The notes under the pieces were generated by a model. The model was not told where the DNA came from. It did no database searches and saw only the letters and a program-made list of their open reading frames with translations. Shown one piece after another: positions 11,801-23,349 of a stretch of 64,000 nt of DNA; positions within the stretch are counted from its first letter, which is position 1, and the number at the start of each line of letters is the position of its first letter. The position numbers and the translations under genes were made by a program. Source of the stretch: Chaetoderma sp. LZ-2023a (taxonomy: Eukaryota; Mollusca; Caudofoveata; Chaetodermatida; Chaetodermatidae); assembly GCA_034401795.1 (NCBI GenBank), contig CM067374.1:97684860-97748859 (forward strand). The letters run 5' to 3'.

Positions 11801-12180
11801 TTCAACCAATCAGTGACCGAGTGCCAGCCAATCAGCGTGCTGGTATACTAGTGACATGTCGACCACGTGTACAAACCACTCTGTATTTAGTTTAATATAT
11901 ACACGCGATTACAACGTTATAGCAATATTCTAAGTATAATTTAACGGGGAGCTTCGACGATAACTCAGCCATTTCTATGCCGATTTTAAAATGGTTTACA
12001 GTTTTAGAAAGCTCGTTTAATTCTGGTCCTAACTGGTACCTAGAACAACGAGAACGCATGCACACCACGCATTTCATCAGACGATTTTTGATGAGAAACC
12101 TCTCTCGTAGGGCTTATGTACATGCACTATCCAACACAGGGTGGGGGGGGGGCATGGCCGTCCGGTCTGTTCGTGCTACA
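8899..12180 (-). mobile_element. 5' LTR of the minus-strand gypsy copy (about 3.28 kb)
   Basis: On the minus strand the LTR runs from TGTAG (12180) to CTACA (8899), followed by a 2-bp spacer and the primer site. It is colinear with the LTR at 20113-23562 over its whole length, but clearly more diverged than that LTR is from 14556-18115. Its promoter end (11780-11835) has a CRE and two CCAAT boxes but no heat-shock element, and a TATA-like run degraded to AGTAAAAAAAT. No coding potential. LTRs over 3 kb are long for Ty3/gypsy. Confidence 0.82.
11782..11832 (-). promoter_or_regulatory. LTR promoter elements (CRE, two CCAAT boxes)
   Basis: TGACGTCA at 11782-11789 and CCAATCAG boxes at 11806 and 11828, the same order as in the other LTRs. 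The order CCAAT, CCAAT, CRE, TATA read on the minus strand points transcription toward the minus-strand gag. Confidence 0.55.
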
Positions 12181-12229
12181 AATGTATCCCCACGCACCGG
12201 CAAGGTTGTGTAAAATATGCTTATTAATT

Positions 12230-12316
12230 ATCTGGATTCTCAATTGACCCGTTGACCGGATCCGACCATGGGAAACTATCGGAGGTTTCCAAGCGGTGAT
12301 AGTTAAAGTGCCGATC

Positions 12317-12347
<31 letters not shown>

Positions 12348-13719
12348 CCCCTCCCAGCCCGCCCCCCCCCCCCCGCCCCCCGTGTCTTCAGATACTTATT
12401 AGGTAGACCCCCCACCCCCTTGCCAAAGTAGGAAGCACTGCCAAATGATAATAATATTAATTTATATGTTGTGATACCGGCCTGCAGCGCATCTCTGGGC
12501 ATCATGGAAAATAACCCCAATGACAGGTTAAAGGTTAGGCCCGTAGAACTCGGTGACGGACGAGATGCGGATCTCCATCCAATTTGTTGTAGTGTCTGGG
12601 TGAGGCCTTAGAGGCCACCATGCCCTCACGGGAAGGACGCTAACAATGGATATCCGTCTCTCCATCCCCATCATAATGACATGTCCGTATTTAAATTTGC
12701 TATGGGGACTGTGAAACTCGTCTAGTGATGTTATGTGTGGTTGCGGAGCTCGGTAGCAGGATCGTTATTTGATTCAGAGCTTGTTCCGTGCTATACTGGG
12801 CAACCTTAGGGAAGTCTGCACCCAACGGATAAACGTATCTAAATGTTAGATACACTGCCACTTGCGGCCAAAGCGTGTTTCCATTACTAACAACCAATTG
12901 GTAGGTTAGGATGTAGCAGAATGTTCGCATAAATAAAACGGCGACTACCAATGCAGCAACTTTGAAACTACATAAGACGGTGACCCAAAAATTCTTCGGA
13001 AATCGTTCATCCCGTCTTCACGTAAACCAGTGTGCCACACCTTCACAGTAGCTTCACTAGGATTTTCAGCAATAAGCATTTTCTGTTGAACAGAAAAGTG
13101 GCCCTTTTTGCCAGCTCTTTTCCTCCGCTTTAGCGTTGAAGGCATTTTCTTGTGACGGAGGTCCGCGATAGGCACTTTCCTCTCACAACAACAGTATTTT
13201 CTTTGTGTGTTTATTAGGGGTATACTAGTTTGTATTAAACTATCTGGTGACTTCGTTGCGGAAACTCTCACTTGTGGGGATACCTCTGCGGATTCAAGGA
13301 TCTGTGTGGTACCTCCGGCAAAACCACGTGGAAAGAACACTGGATGGCTCTATGTTGTGTATTATTGTGCTCATTTACTGTCAAAAGCGTAAAATTGTTT
13401 GTATAGTATATTAAATTTCTCATTGTTTAATTATTCTTTATTCCATATCTCTAAATTAGTATGGATAGACATACCGGTGACACAAATAGTTGGAATGACA
13501 CCGTGTGGTGCAATCTCGGCAACAATGGTCGCACGGCCCCACTGGAACATTAGTGTTCCACCGGCTCTAGAGGCCGGTTTTTGTACCTTCTGGAGAGACA
13601 CGATACGGGATCTGCAACCCCGAGATCCACAGCTAACCAGCCCTTCCATATTTCGTGCATTTGCGGCATGATGGATGGGAACATCATGGCGGACCAGCGT
13701 GTACTCCCCACATACTACA
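12230..13719 (+). mobile_element. Truncated forward LTR (3' portion)
   Basis: Colinear with 16540-18115 of the full forward LTR and ending in CTACA at 13715-13719. It also forms an inverted repeat with 8899-10270. The 5' half of the LTR is missing. It contains a CA microsatellite and a C-run (12319-12380) not found in the other LTRs. Confidence 0.78.
12319..12380. repeat. (CA)n microsatellite and C-rich run
   Basis: About 30 bp of CA dinucleotides followed by C-rich sequence with a 14-C run. It lies inside the truncated forward LTR. Confidence 0.95.
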
Positions 13720-14555
13720 GTCGCATAGCTCTTGCAGAGCACCGAGCAGAGTCCCACCAGACTGTGGTCTAAAAGTTAATTAACACACATGGCATGCAGC
13801 ACGGAAGTTTGATACCACTTTTCAGCGTCCCATAGAATCACATCGTGCCCGCAGGGACCATCTGCAGGAAACTTACATTAGTTTATTGCTCCCGGATGAC
13901 CGTCCGGGAGCTTCCAAAATTGTTTTTGCAGAAAAGTCTTAAGACTGCTCTCTGGCACAGGAGATCTCAATTCCGAACGTCTGTTAGCAGTTGTCCCGTG
14001 TCTTGCACTACGCTGGTCTGGCACTCTTCCTGACTGTGTCGGCTTCCCGCCGATGATGCTCTGGATTCTCGTTTTTTCGTCCATTATGTACTACTCGTGA
14101 GGTCAGAGGCAGGACGCTCCAGCCAATCAGAGGGCGAGCAGTAGCCAATCAGCGTGCAGCCAGAAGTGGTGACGTGGATATCACGTGAACACCACATTCC
14201 ACATTCAGTTAATGCATACACACGATTACGACGTCAAAGCAATATTTTGAAGATAATTTAAACGGGAGCTTTAATGATAACTCGGCCATTTCTGGTCCGA
14301 TTTTAACAAAGTAAAAAGTTCTGTAATCCTCGTTTCATTCTGGTCATGCTCGGTCCCAAGAACGACGAGAATAGTGCGATTTGAGAAAATCACAAGTCCC
14401 AACTCGGCACACTATAAGCACACACTCTCTCCCAATCCTGACACGTGTTGCCAGGGAAGCTCTGATGCACGCGCATCTGTGCTACGTGATCTTACGGACT
14501 TAGTCGTTTTATAGAAACCTCTCTCATATGGCTTCATACATGCGCACTATCCTAC
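13720..14555 (-). mobile_element. Truncated reverse LTR (5' promoter portion)
   Basis: Directly repeats 11300-12130 of the minus-strand LTR (shared start TCGCATAGCTCTTGC, then two CCAATCAG boxes and the tail CCTCTCTC...CACTATCC). It begins one base after the CTACA end of the forward fragment and ends head to head with the next forward LTR (CCTAC abutting TGTAG at 14556). It therefore looks like a recombination joint rather than a solo LTR. Confidence 0.7.
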
Positions 14556-17500
14556 TGTAGTTCAGATCGACCGGTCATATACTGGCCGTACCAGCTAAGC
14601 TGGGTACGCGGCGCCTGTCCTGGATTCGTTTCCTGAACACGCCCCTCTGGGTAGAGCAATAAGCATATATAGGGAGAGATAGTGTGTCGAAAAACGACTA
14701 AGTTAGTTAAAGCGCATGATGCGCATGCGCACGCCAGGACGCTGTTTACATGGAGCGCATAGTTACGACCTAGATGGGATGGCGCTTTTGGTGTACCGAG
14801 ATGGTACCCTGTAATCATTATTGATTGCCTGTTCCCGTTAAATCTGGCATTAATCAAGACCAGAATTCAACGGGCTTTCTAAATCTGTAAACCATTTCAA
14901 AATCGGTTGAGAAATGGCTGAGTTATCCAGGGAAAACTCTTCATGATTATCTTCAAAATATTGCCGTGACGTCATAACCACGCGGACGCAAAACTTCTAG
15001 AATGTTCTAGAACGTTCGACTGCGCTATTATTAGCTGCGCGCTGATTGGCTGTTGTTCGAACGATGATTGGATAGAGCCTGCGCCTGTGACGTCACGAGG
15101 AGTATAAAAGGAGAAGCTATCCAGTGATCGAGAGCATCCTCGGCCAGGGGCCGAACAGGTTGGACCTGTACTAGCTGCTATCAACAGATATTACGCATAT
15201 GACTCCAGTTTCCGTCGCATTCCCGTAGCTACCAATAGCCAACCCATCGCAGTAAAAGCAATTTTGTAGACTCCCTACTTACGGGAGCAATTTAGAACTT
15301 TCTATTTACTGTTCACGAATATCAACATCTCCTTCGGAATACAAATTTCCGGTAAGGACTTTACGGCCTGAATATGTGAGTCTACAGATGTTCTTTGATG
15401 GATGACTCGCCGGATCTGCTGGCCATGCCTAAAAGTGGGATTTCAATCGCTGCCGCACACATTGTGTTGGTTCTTTCGACTTTCGACCGCAGCAAGTAAA
15501 CTCTGCCCGGTGCGTCTTCAGAGCTGGTTGACGTACCCAGCACCGTGAAGCTTTGTTTTGTATCTTCATTTGCCTCTGACAACCCCCGCTTGTGACGGGT
15601 TGTTTACACCTTCCATCCGTGCCATCGGTGTATGGGAACTTTCTTCACCACATAGTACTATTGTATCTTTTACTGACTGCTCGTTAGACATTCTATTAGG
15701 CCTACAGCACTAGGCGATGCACTCCCACCATGAGTGTTCTTGCGGAACTCTTGTTTGCGGAAAACAACTTGTGGGAAGCACCCTGCGGGAACTTTCCAGC
15801 TTCCGGAGAGTGCATCATCTCACGTCGACTACGGATCTACGTCTCAATTTCAGTAACACAGTAGCCTAACTTAGGAATGACTACCAAGTATTCAAGTAAC
15901 TATACTTCACAGTTTAATTATTTCTCTATATAGGTTTTGTTAATTATATTGTATCCGCAGAAACGGTCCTGATGACTAAAAGGAACCGTAATGGTCTTAG
16001 GACCGATAGTTATAATTTCTGTATTTGTTGATAAATATTATCATTTTCCTCAATGTGTTGCTAACTGCACTATAGTAGGTTCGTTAACCCTTACTAAAAT
16101 ATATATCTTAATCATTTGACACCGTATTGTTTGTTCTGGTTAGATTATGTATATATATATATGGCCAGTGGTCATCCATTCATATGTTTTGATTATTTAT
16201 AGAAAACGTAGGACTGCAGTGCACGTAGGAAACACTATACAGCAAGACTTATATATGCAGCACTCTCTCCTGCCACCAACACTTTTTCACTGAGGTCGCT
16301 GTCCGTGCTATAACTCTGTTTAGCCTGGCATGCTACCGACTAACCTTTTCTATTCAGCTCGATAGGATAGGTTCAAAATGATTAGAGACACTGTCTTCAT
16401 TACATACTGTGTAATATATTCTTCTTCTCTTCCGGTAGTGCGATAATCTAGCCCTGCACTCCGGTAAGACTCATAAGTAAGATTTTGTCTCTCTCCACGC
16501 TCCACTCAACCTTGTGGCTTCTTAATTGTGTGGATGTCCCTATCAGCACCATGGGCTGATCCGACTGTAGGAAACTATTGGAGTTTCCGAGCGGTGATGG
16601 CCATGGTGTGGTGTCACATACACCTCCCCACGTATCTTCCGATACTTAGTAGGTAGCACTTTAAGCCAATGTATGAAAGCACTGCGAAAACATATGTATT
16701 AATTATATTTATTTACTGAACAATCCTCCTGCACCGCAGTGCAAAACTGGGCAACTTGTGTATAAACCTAACGAGAGGTAAAATGGTTAGTTCCATAGGA
16801 CCCGGTGACGGGCGAGATATGTACCCCCCACCAAATTCCATTAAAATGTCTGGCCATGATATTTAGATCTGCCACGCCCTTGCGGGAAGGACATTTACAG
16901 TGGGTATTCGTCTCTCTTACCCACACCATAACGATAGAACAATGGCCTAATAATGCTTTCGTGAAATGTAACCCATGTCTTGTAATGTTTTATGTGGTTA
17001 CGGGGCGGGATGTCCAGATTCTTATCCAGTTCGGAGATCTTGCTACGTAACATGTATGAGCGCTGTCTTTAGTATTGATGTCTTAGGGCATCTGTTCTCC
17101 GTGACAGCCGTGTCTAATAGCTAGGTAGATATCAGCCAGTTGCGGCCTAAAATAATTCTTGTTCTGAAAACAAATAGCAGGAATTAAGCAAAGCAGAAGG
17201 CCTGCATAAATAAAGCGGCAACTACTAATTCAGCTTACCAAGAATCACATAAGACGGTAACGAGGGAATCCATCGGAAATTCCCCATCCCGTCTTCATAT
17301 AAAACAGTCATAATCTCACTAGGTATGGTCTTTTCTCTCTAAAAGCATTTTTGATTGAAATATGAGTGGGCCCATTTTTGCCTACTACTCTTCTCCCACT
17401 TTAAGCAGTGGTGACACTTTCCCGAGACGAAGGCCCGCGCAATGCACTTGCCTCTCACAAGGATTCAGCGACGACGGCCCATGCCAGGATAATACTCCTC

Positions 17501-18115
17501 ACCCAAACTAGCACTAGGAGTAGTGCCCGCGTGAGGCACATCACTTTTCGTCTGATATAACCTTCTTCCTTTCAGCTTAGAGGTATAATAACTTATATTA
17601 AGTTAAACAGTTAAGTCTCATGTACGGGAGCCTCCCTTGCGGGGATACCTCTGCAGACCTACGGGTCTGTGTGGTACCTCCGGGAGCCCCATGTTTAGAA
17701 GTTCATCTACCTGTCTCTATGTCTCGTATTTTCGTATGCTCTTATTGTAGTTTTATCTAGCATATTTTTAATTGTTTAGGTAAACTCGTTGTATAGACTT
17801 ATATTTTTATGTCACCAAATCAAATCTTGTAAGTCCATGGATTACGAAATTGATATGGACAGGCATACTGGTAACACAAACTCGTGGGATGAGACATTTG
17901 TGTTTACTGTTCGCGACAATGGTCGCACGGTCCCACCGGAATGATTGAGTTCCACCGGCCTTAGGAGCTGGTTTTTGTTTCCCGCAGGGCAGTCTCGTAC
18001 AAGGTCCGTCACCCCGAGACCAGATGCTAACCAGCGTCATCACTCGCCATGCACTTGTGATGCGGCGAGTCGACATGATACACCGGAATGGCCCGACACT
18101 ACCCGGCGAGCTAGA
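14556..18115 (+). mobile_element. 5' LTR of the plus-strand gypsy copy (3.56 kb)
   Basis: Starts TGTAG (14556). It should end CTACA but reads CTAGA at 18111-18115; a 2-bp spacer and a primer binding site follow. It forms a nearly full-length inverted repeat with 20113-23562. The promoter lies at 14967-15110, about 500 bp into the LTR, which would leave a very long transcribed R-U5 portion (about 3 kb). No protein-coding frame of note on the plus strand; an antisense frame is shared with the sister LTR (15382-15582). Confidence 0.85.
14967..15110 (+). promoter_or_regulatory. LTR promoter with heat-shock element, CRE, CCAAT boxes and TATA box
   Basis: In order: CRE TGACGTCA at 14967-14974. Five alternating 5-bp units at 14995-15017 (TTC at 14995, GAA at 15000, TTC at 15005, GAA at 15010, TTC at 15015) form a perfect heat-shock factor site. 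Inverted CCAAT (GATTGG) boxes follow at 15044 and 15066, then a second CRE at 15088-15095 and TATAAAAG at 15103-15110. The sister LTR keeps the five-unit site, the CCAAT boxes, one CRE and the TATA, which suggests function in the parent element. Start of transcription is expected about 30 bp downstream; this is inferred. Confidence 0.72.
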
Positions 18116-18117
18116 AA

Positions 18118-18141
18118 TGGCATGAGATGTGGGGCTCGAAG
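18118..18141 (+). promoter_or_regulatory. Primer binding site, tRNA-Lys type (mutated)
   Basis: TGGCATGAGATGTGGGGCTC then GAAG, two bases after the LTR. It matches the tRNA-Lys-type site of the minus-strand copy and the textbook site at TGG and in the GTGGGGCTCGAA core, with changes in between. Confidence 0.7.
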
Positions 18142-18233
18142 AATATTAATAGTAACGCGCAGCGAACTCACACTCGTTTAGCGAGGACACCCTTGATCAA
18201 GAGGTAGCCTCATACGACGGATTCTCAGCACGC

Positions 18234-19912
18234 ATGCTCACCGACTATGCCAGAAATTCTGTGGAATCAACAACTCTGCACTACAACATGTTTTCGCCTG
18301 TTAGCAATGGCACCTTTCGAGATGCCTCACAGGCGGGAACAGAATTCAGGACTATATCGGACATCCACAACAGGGCAACACCAACAGGGCCAAAGCGTGG
18401 ACCACTCCGACAAAGACCCATTTACGGGCATATTTACAGCCCTTCAGACTACTATCGTTCGCCCATGTCATCTACGGAAACAGTATGGCTGGGTGATAAT
18501 TCACAACATAGACAACCTCCCGCACCGCCCCCTTCTAGCGAAATGCTATACTCAAGGGGAGAACCGCGGAATTATCGGGAGGAATCGGCACCACCATTTC
18601 TCCGGTATATCAGTCATGCAACTCATCATGACCGTCAGCCGACTGCACCACCGCCATATGAGGAACAACAGTCCTCACCATGGGAGGAATGACCACGCAA
18701 TCTTCACCGTAATCCGCCTCCCGTTCATAGACCTATGCCAGTCTATGGCTCAACAAACAAGGCGGACTCATTAAATTGGAGTACGCGTGTCCTAGCTCCT
18801 CGACATCGGCCTCAACGGGAAACACCAACACCACCGCTACCTGCACCATGACCAACCTCAGAATATTCAACAACTTCCCAGATACCCGCACCACCCGGAT
18901 TTCCACCACTGCATTCTTCCCACGGTCTTGGCCGAGTCATCCTCCCTCCAGAATTTAGTGGGGAGAATGACTGGACCAATTATAAGATACAGTTCGAGAT
19001 CATAAGTCGGACTAACCGCTGGGACAATCGACAAATGGGTGAATATCTCGCCGCAAAACTTTCCGGAAAAGCCCTCCAAGTTCTTGCGGATCTGGGAACG
19101 GATTACACCCCCACTTACACACAGTTGGAACAAGCACTGACGGAGTGATTTGGCGACACAGCCCTCAGAGAAACCAGTCGTCTTCAACTTAAAAATCTCC
19201 GACAACGTGCGGGAGAAACTCTTCCTGAGTTAGCTAGCCGAATCAGGAGGCTAGTTACCCGCGCATATCCGAGCACCAATATGGAGGGCGTGATTCATTT
19301 GCATCTCGATACTTTCATCGATGCATTAAGCGGTGAGCCTGCCCTAAAAGAAAAACTATTTCTCGGCGACCACTGGAGTTGGGCCCAATTAACGGCAACC
19401 ACGGTTCGCATTGAGAACTTTCTAGAGCGTGAGAAGAATAACCGATGCCAACTCCATCCTATCAACGAGATGAAGGGTGCCCCGCCCGCTAGTGCTCCTC
19501 CCAGATTAGCAACACCAACCACACAGACACCACCACCACCGGATATGCAGAATCACAGTCAGAATCAAGCACCTGGAGGAAGGGGCTGTGCCTGTAGAGG
19601 AGGGTACAACGGAGCCCCCGGGTGCGGGAACCAGCGAAACAACAACAACAATGGCAACATGAGAGAGCGGATAGAAGAGATTAATAAGCAAATCTCCACA
19701 CTCACCAACTTAGTTACAACACTCAGCACCAACCTCGCCACCACACAGTTTAGAACAGCAAACACTACCAGCACCGCACCGCACCGCCACCGAACACCTG
19801 TTTCGGATGCGGTCAGCCAGAACATTGGATGGAGCGGTGTCCTAACCGATCTCCCTCTACAATGCCTGCTCCAGACCGCAGCACACCGGAACCAGAGAAA
19901 CAGTCAAACTCC
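18234..19912 (+). pseudogene. Ty3/gypsy gag, plus-strand copy
   Basis: Starts at ATG 18234, 92 bp after the primer site; similarity to the other copy begins a little upstream (EVASYDG), so an earlier start is possible. Order of domains: Pro/Tyr-rich N-terminus (APPPYEEQ); Retrotrans_gag-like capsid core from EFSGENDW through ELASRIRRLVTRAYPSTN to DALSGEPALKE (18950-19360); KNNRCQLHPINEM; Gly/Arg/Asn-rich stretch; short coiled coil (MRERIEEINKQISTL, about 19660-19740); zinc knuckle CFGCGQPEHWMERC (19799-19840), a perfect C-x2-C-x4-H-x4-C. Three in-frame TGA codons interrupt it (18690, 18849, 19146). A frameshift in the ACCGC repeat near 19780 puts the knuckle in another phase. No protease or pol follows; a reverse LTR begins at 20113. 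Confidence 0.88.
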
Positions 19913-22032
19913 TAAGGGTACTGAATCACAAGGAGCCACTTTGGTGCCCGTATCCTTCTCCCGGCTCAACTGCGGCTTTCATGCCACAACGTTCAGTAAT
20001 TAACCATCATCCACAGAAATCAGCTTTCACTTCAACACCAAAATGCATGGCTTCACATATGTCAGTGCCTACTTTGCCTCCCCCATCCGCAGCAAGGACA
20101 TCCCCTTCTTATTGTAGCTTGCCCGGTAATGTCGACTCGCTGCGCCGTAAGTGCATGCCAAGTGATGACGCTGGTTAGCATCCGGTCTCGGGGTGACGGA
20201 CCTTGAACGAGACTGCCCTGCCGGAAACAAAAACCGGCTCCTAAGGCCGGTGGAACTCTATGGCTCCGGTGGGGCTGTGCGACCATTGTCATGAACATTA
20301 AACGCAATGGTCTCATCCCAAGAATTTATGTCACCAGTATGCCTGTCCATAGCAATTTCGTGATCTATGGACTTACAAGATTTGATTTGGTGACCTAAGA
20401 ATATAAGTCTATGCAATGAGTTTACCTAACTAATTAAAAAATATGCTAGATAAAACTACAATAAGAGCATACGAAAACACAAGACATAGAGGCAGGTAGA
20501 TGAACTTTTAAACATGGGCCTTCTGGAGGTACCACACAGACTTGTAGGTCCGCAGAGGTCTCCCTGCAAGGGAGGCTCCCGTACACGAGACATAGCTATT
20601 TAACTTAATATAAGTTACTATACCTCTAAGCCAAAAGGAAGAAGGCTATCTCAGACGAAAAAGTGATGTGCCTCACGCGGGCACTACTCCTAGTGCTAGT
20701 TTAGGTGAGGAGTATTACCCTGGCATGGACCGTCGTCGCTGAATCCTTGCAAGAGGCAAGTGCCTCACGTGGGCCTCCGTCTCGGGAAGGTGTCGCCACA
20801 GCTTAAAGCGGGAGAAGAATAGTAGGCAAAAATAGGCCCACTCTAATATTTCAAACAAAAATGCTGTAGAAAGAAAAGACCATACCTAGTGAGATTATGA
20901 CTATAGGGGTGCGTACTGTTTTACGTGAAGATGGAATGGAAGATTCCCAATGGATTCCTTTGTTACCGTCTTATGTGATTCCTAATATGCTGAGTTAGTA
21001 GTTGCCGCTTTATTCCTGCGGGCCTTCTGCTTTGCTTAATTCCTTTTAGTTGTTTTCAAAACTAGAATTAGTTTAGGCCGCAACTGGCCGATATCTACAT
21101 AGCTATTAGACATGGCTGTCACGATGCCCGAGGACATCAATACTGTAGACAGCGCTCATACATGTTACTTAGTTGGATCTCCGAATGGGTGAGAATCCGG
21201 ACATTCCGCTTTGCGACCACATGAAACATTACAAGACATGGTTTACATTTCACGAAAGCATTATTAGGCCATATCTCCTATCGTTATGGTGGGGGGTAAG
21301 AGAGACGAATGCACACCATAAATGTCCTTCCCGTAAGGGCGTGGCAGATCTAAATATCATGCCCAGACATTTGAACAAAATACGGTGAGAATACGTATCC
21401 TGCCCGTCACAGGGTCCTATGGAACTAACCGCTTAACCTGTCGTTATGTTTATATACAAGTTGCCAGTTTTGCACTGCGGTGCGGGAGGGTTGTCAGTAG
21501 ATAAAATAATGATTAATATATGTATTTTCGCAGTGCTTTCCTACATTGGCTCAAAGTACTATCTACTAAGTATCCGCAGATACACGGGAATGTGTATGTG
21601 ATACCGCACCCTAGCCATCACCGCTCGGAAACCCCAATAGTTTCCCAGATTCGGATCAGCCCATGGTGCGGATAGGGACATCCAAACAATTAAGAAGCCA
21701 CAAGGCTAAGAGGAATATGAACAGAGACAAAATCTTGGAGTTATGAGTCTTACCGGAGTGCGGGGCTGGATTATCGCACTGCCGGAAGACAAGAATATAT
21801 TACACAGTATGTAATGAAGAAAGTGTCTCTAATCATTTTGAACCTATCCTATCGAGCTGAATAGAAAAGGTTTAGTCGGTAGCATGCCGGGCTAAACAGA
21901 GTTATAGTACGGACAGTGACCTCAGTGAAAAATTGTTGGTGGTGGGAGAAAATGCTGCATATATAACTGTTGCTGTATAGTGTTTCCTACGTGCACTGCA
22001 TTCCTATATTTTCTATAATTTGAACAAAACAA

Positions 22033-22154
22033 CTGGCCATATACCTACGTAATCTAACCAGAACAAACAATACGGTGGCAATGATTAACATATATATGTT
22101 AATCATTGCCACCGTATTGTTTGTTCTGGTTAGATTACGTAGGTATATGGCCAG
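22033..22154. repeat. Perfect 122-bp palindrome inside the reverse LTR
   Basis: The arms (22033-22093 and 22094-22154) are exact reverse complements through the centre ACATATATATGT. The sister forward LTR has only one arm (around 16115-16175), so here the arm was duplicated in inverted orientation. Confidence 0.93.
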
Positions 22155-22716
22155 TGGCCATCCATTACACTGTTTTGTTCAAATTATATATATATATAGT
22201 AATACAGGTTAACGAACATACTATAGTGCAGTTAGCAACACATTGAGGAAAAATGAAAATAACGATTTAACAAATACAGAAATTATAACTATTGGTCCTA
22301 AGACCATCATGTTTCCTTTTAGTCATCGGAACCGTTAGTACGGATACGAGATAATTAACAAAACCTATATAGAGGCATAATTAAACGGTGAAGTATAGTT
22401 ACTTGAATACTTGGTAGTCATTCCCAGGTTAGGCTACCGTGTTACTGAAATTGACACATCAATCTGTAGTCGACGTGATATGATGCGCTCTCCGGAAGCT
22501 GGAAAGTTCCTGCAGGTTGGTTCCCATAAGCTGTTTTCCGCAAACAATAGTCCCATAAGAACGTTCATGGTGGGAGTGCATCACTTAGTGCTGTAGGCCT
22601 AATAGAATGTGTAACGAGCAGTCAGTAAAAGATACGATAGTACCACGTGGTGAAGAAAGTTCCCGTACACCAATGGCATGGATGGAAAGTGTAAACAACC
22701 CGATCACTAGCGAGGG

Positions 22717-23349
22717 TTGTTAGAGGCAAATGAAGATACAAAACAAAGCTTCACGGTGCTGGGTACATCAACCAGCTCTGAAGACGCACCGGGCAGAGTT
22801 TACTTGCTGCGGGCGAAAGTCGAAAGAACCTACCCGATTGGTGTGGCGTCATTTGAAATACCACTTTTAGGCGTGGCCGGCAGATCCGGCGAGTCATCCA
22901 TCAAAAAACATCCTGCCTCTACATCTGTAGACTCATATATTCAGGCCACAAAGGCCTCACCACAAGTTTGTGTTCGGAATGTAGATGTAGTATTCGTGAA
23001 CGGTTATCAAAAGTTCCAAATTACTCCAGCAGATGGGGAGTTACAAAATTGTATTAGTGCAGTGGGTTGGAGAAAATGTACACTACGGGATAAAAACCTG
23101 ACACATAGCGAAGGAAGACGCGTAATGTCTGTCGCACTTGTAGTAGATGGTACAGATCCAACCTGTTCGGCCCCTGGCCGAGGATACTCCCGATCACTGG
23201 ATCGCTTCTCCTTTTATACTCTCTGTGACGTCACAGGCGCAGGCTTCATCCAATTATCGTTCGAGCAACTGCCAATCAGCGCATTGCTAATAATAGCATC
23301 GTCGAACGTTCTAGAACATTCTAGAAGCTTTATGTCCACGTGGTTATGA
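22717..23349 (+). CDS. Open frame antisense to the LTR promoter, 210 codons
   Basis: Open from 22717 to 23349 on the plus strand, opposite to LTR transcription and covering the LTR promoter. It opens with TTG; the first ATG is near residue 137, so as it stands it lacks a normal start. Part of it is kept in the sister LTR (15382-15582 minus, residues EDTKQSFTVLGTSTSSEDAP identical), and DNA similarity to the older LTR is visible around 11400. In both it is broken downstream. No recognisable domain. It may be a fortuitous frame in a functional regulatory region or the remnant of an accessory antisense gene; I lean to fortuitous. Confidence 0.25.
   Translation: MLEANEDTKQSFTVLGTSTSSEDAPGRVYLLRAKVERTYPIGVASFEIPLLGVAGRSGESSIKKHPASTSVDSYIQATKASPQVCVRNVDVVFVNGYQKFQITPADGELQNCISAVGWRKCTLRDKNLTHSEGRRVMSVALVVDGTDPTCSAPGRGYSRSLDRFSFYTLCDVTGAGFIQLSFEQLPISALLIIASSNVLEHSRSFMSTWL
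23211..23326 (-). promoter_or_regulatory. Promoter of the reverse LTR (heat-shock element, CCAAT, CRE, TATA)
   Basis: Mirror of 14967-15110. The minus-strand TATA (CTTTTATA on plus) is at 23211-23218, CRE TGACGTCA at 23226-23233 and CCAAT boxes at 23250 and 23272. A five-unit heat-shock element spans 23304-23326 (GAA, TTC, GAA, TTC, GAA at 5-bp steps on the plus strand). Orientation points toward 20113. Confidence 0.7.
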
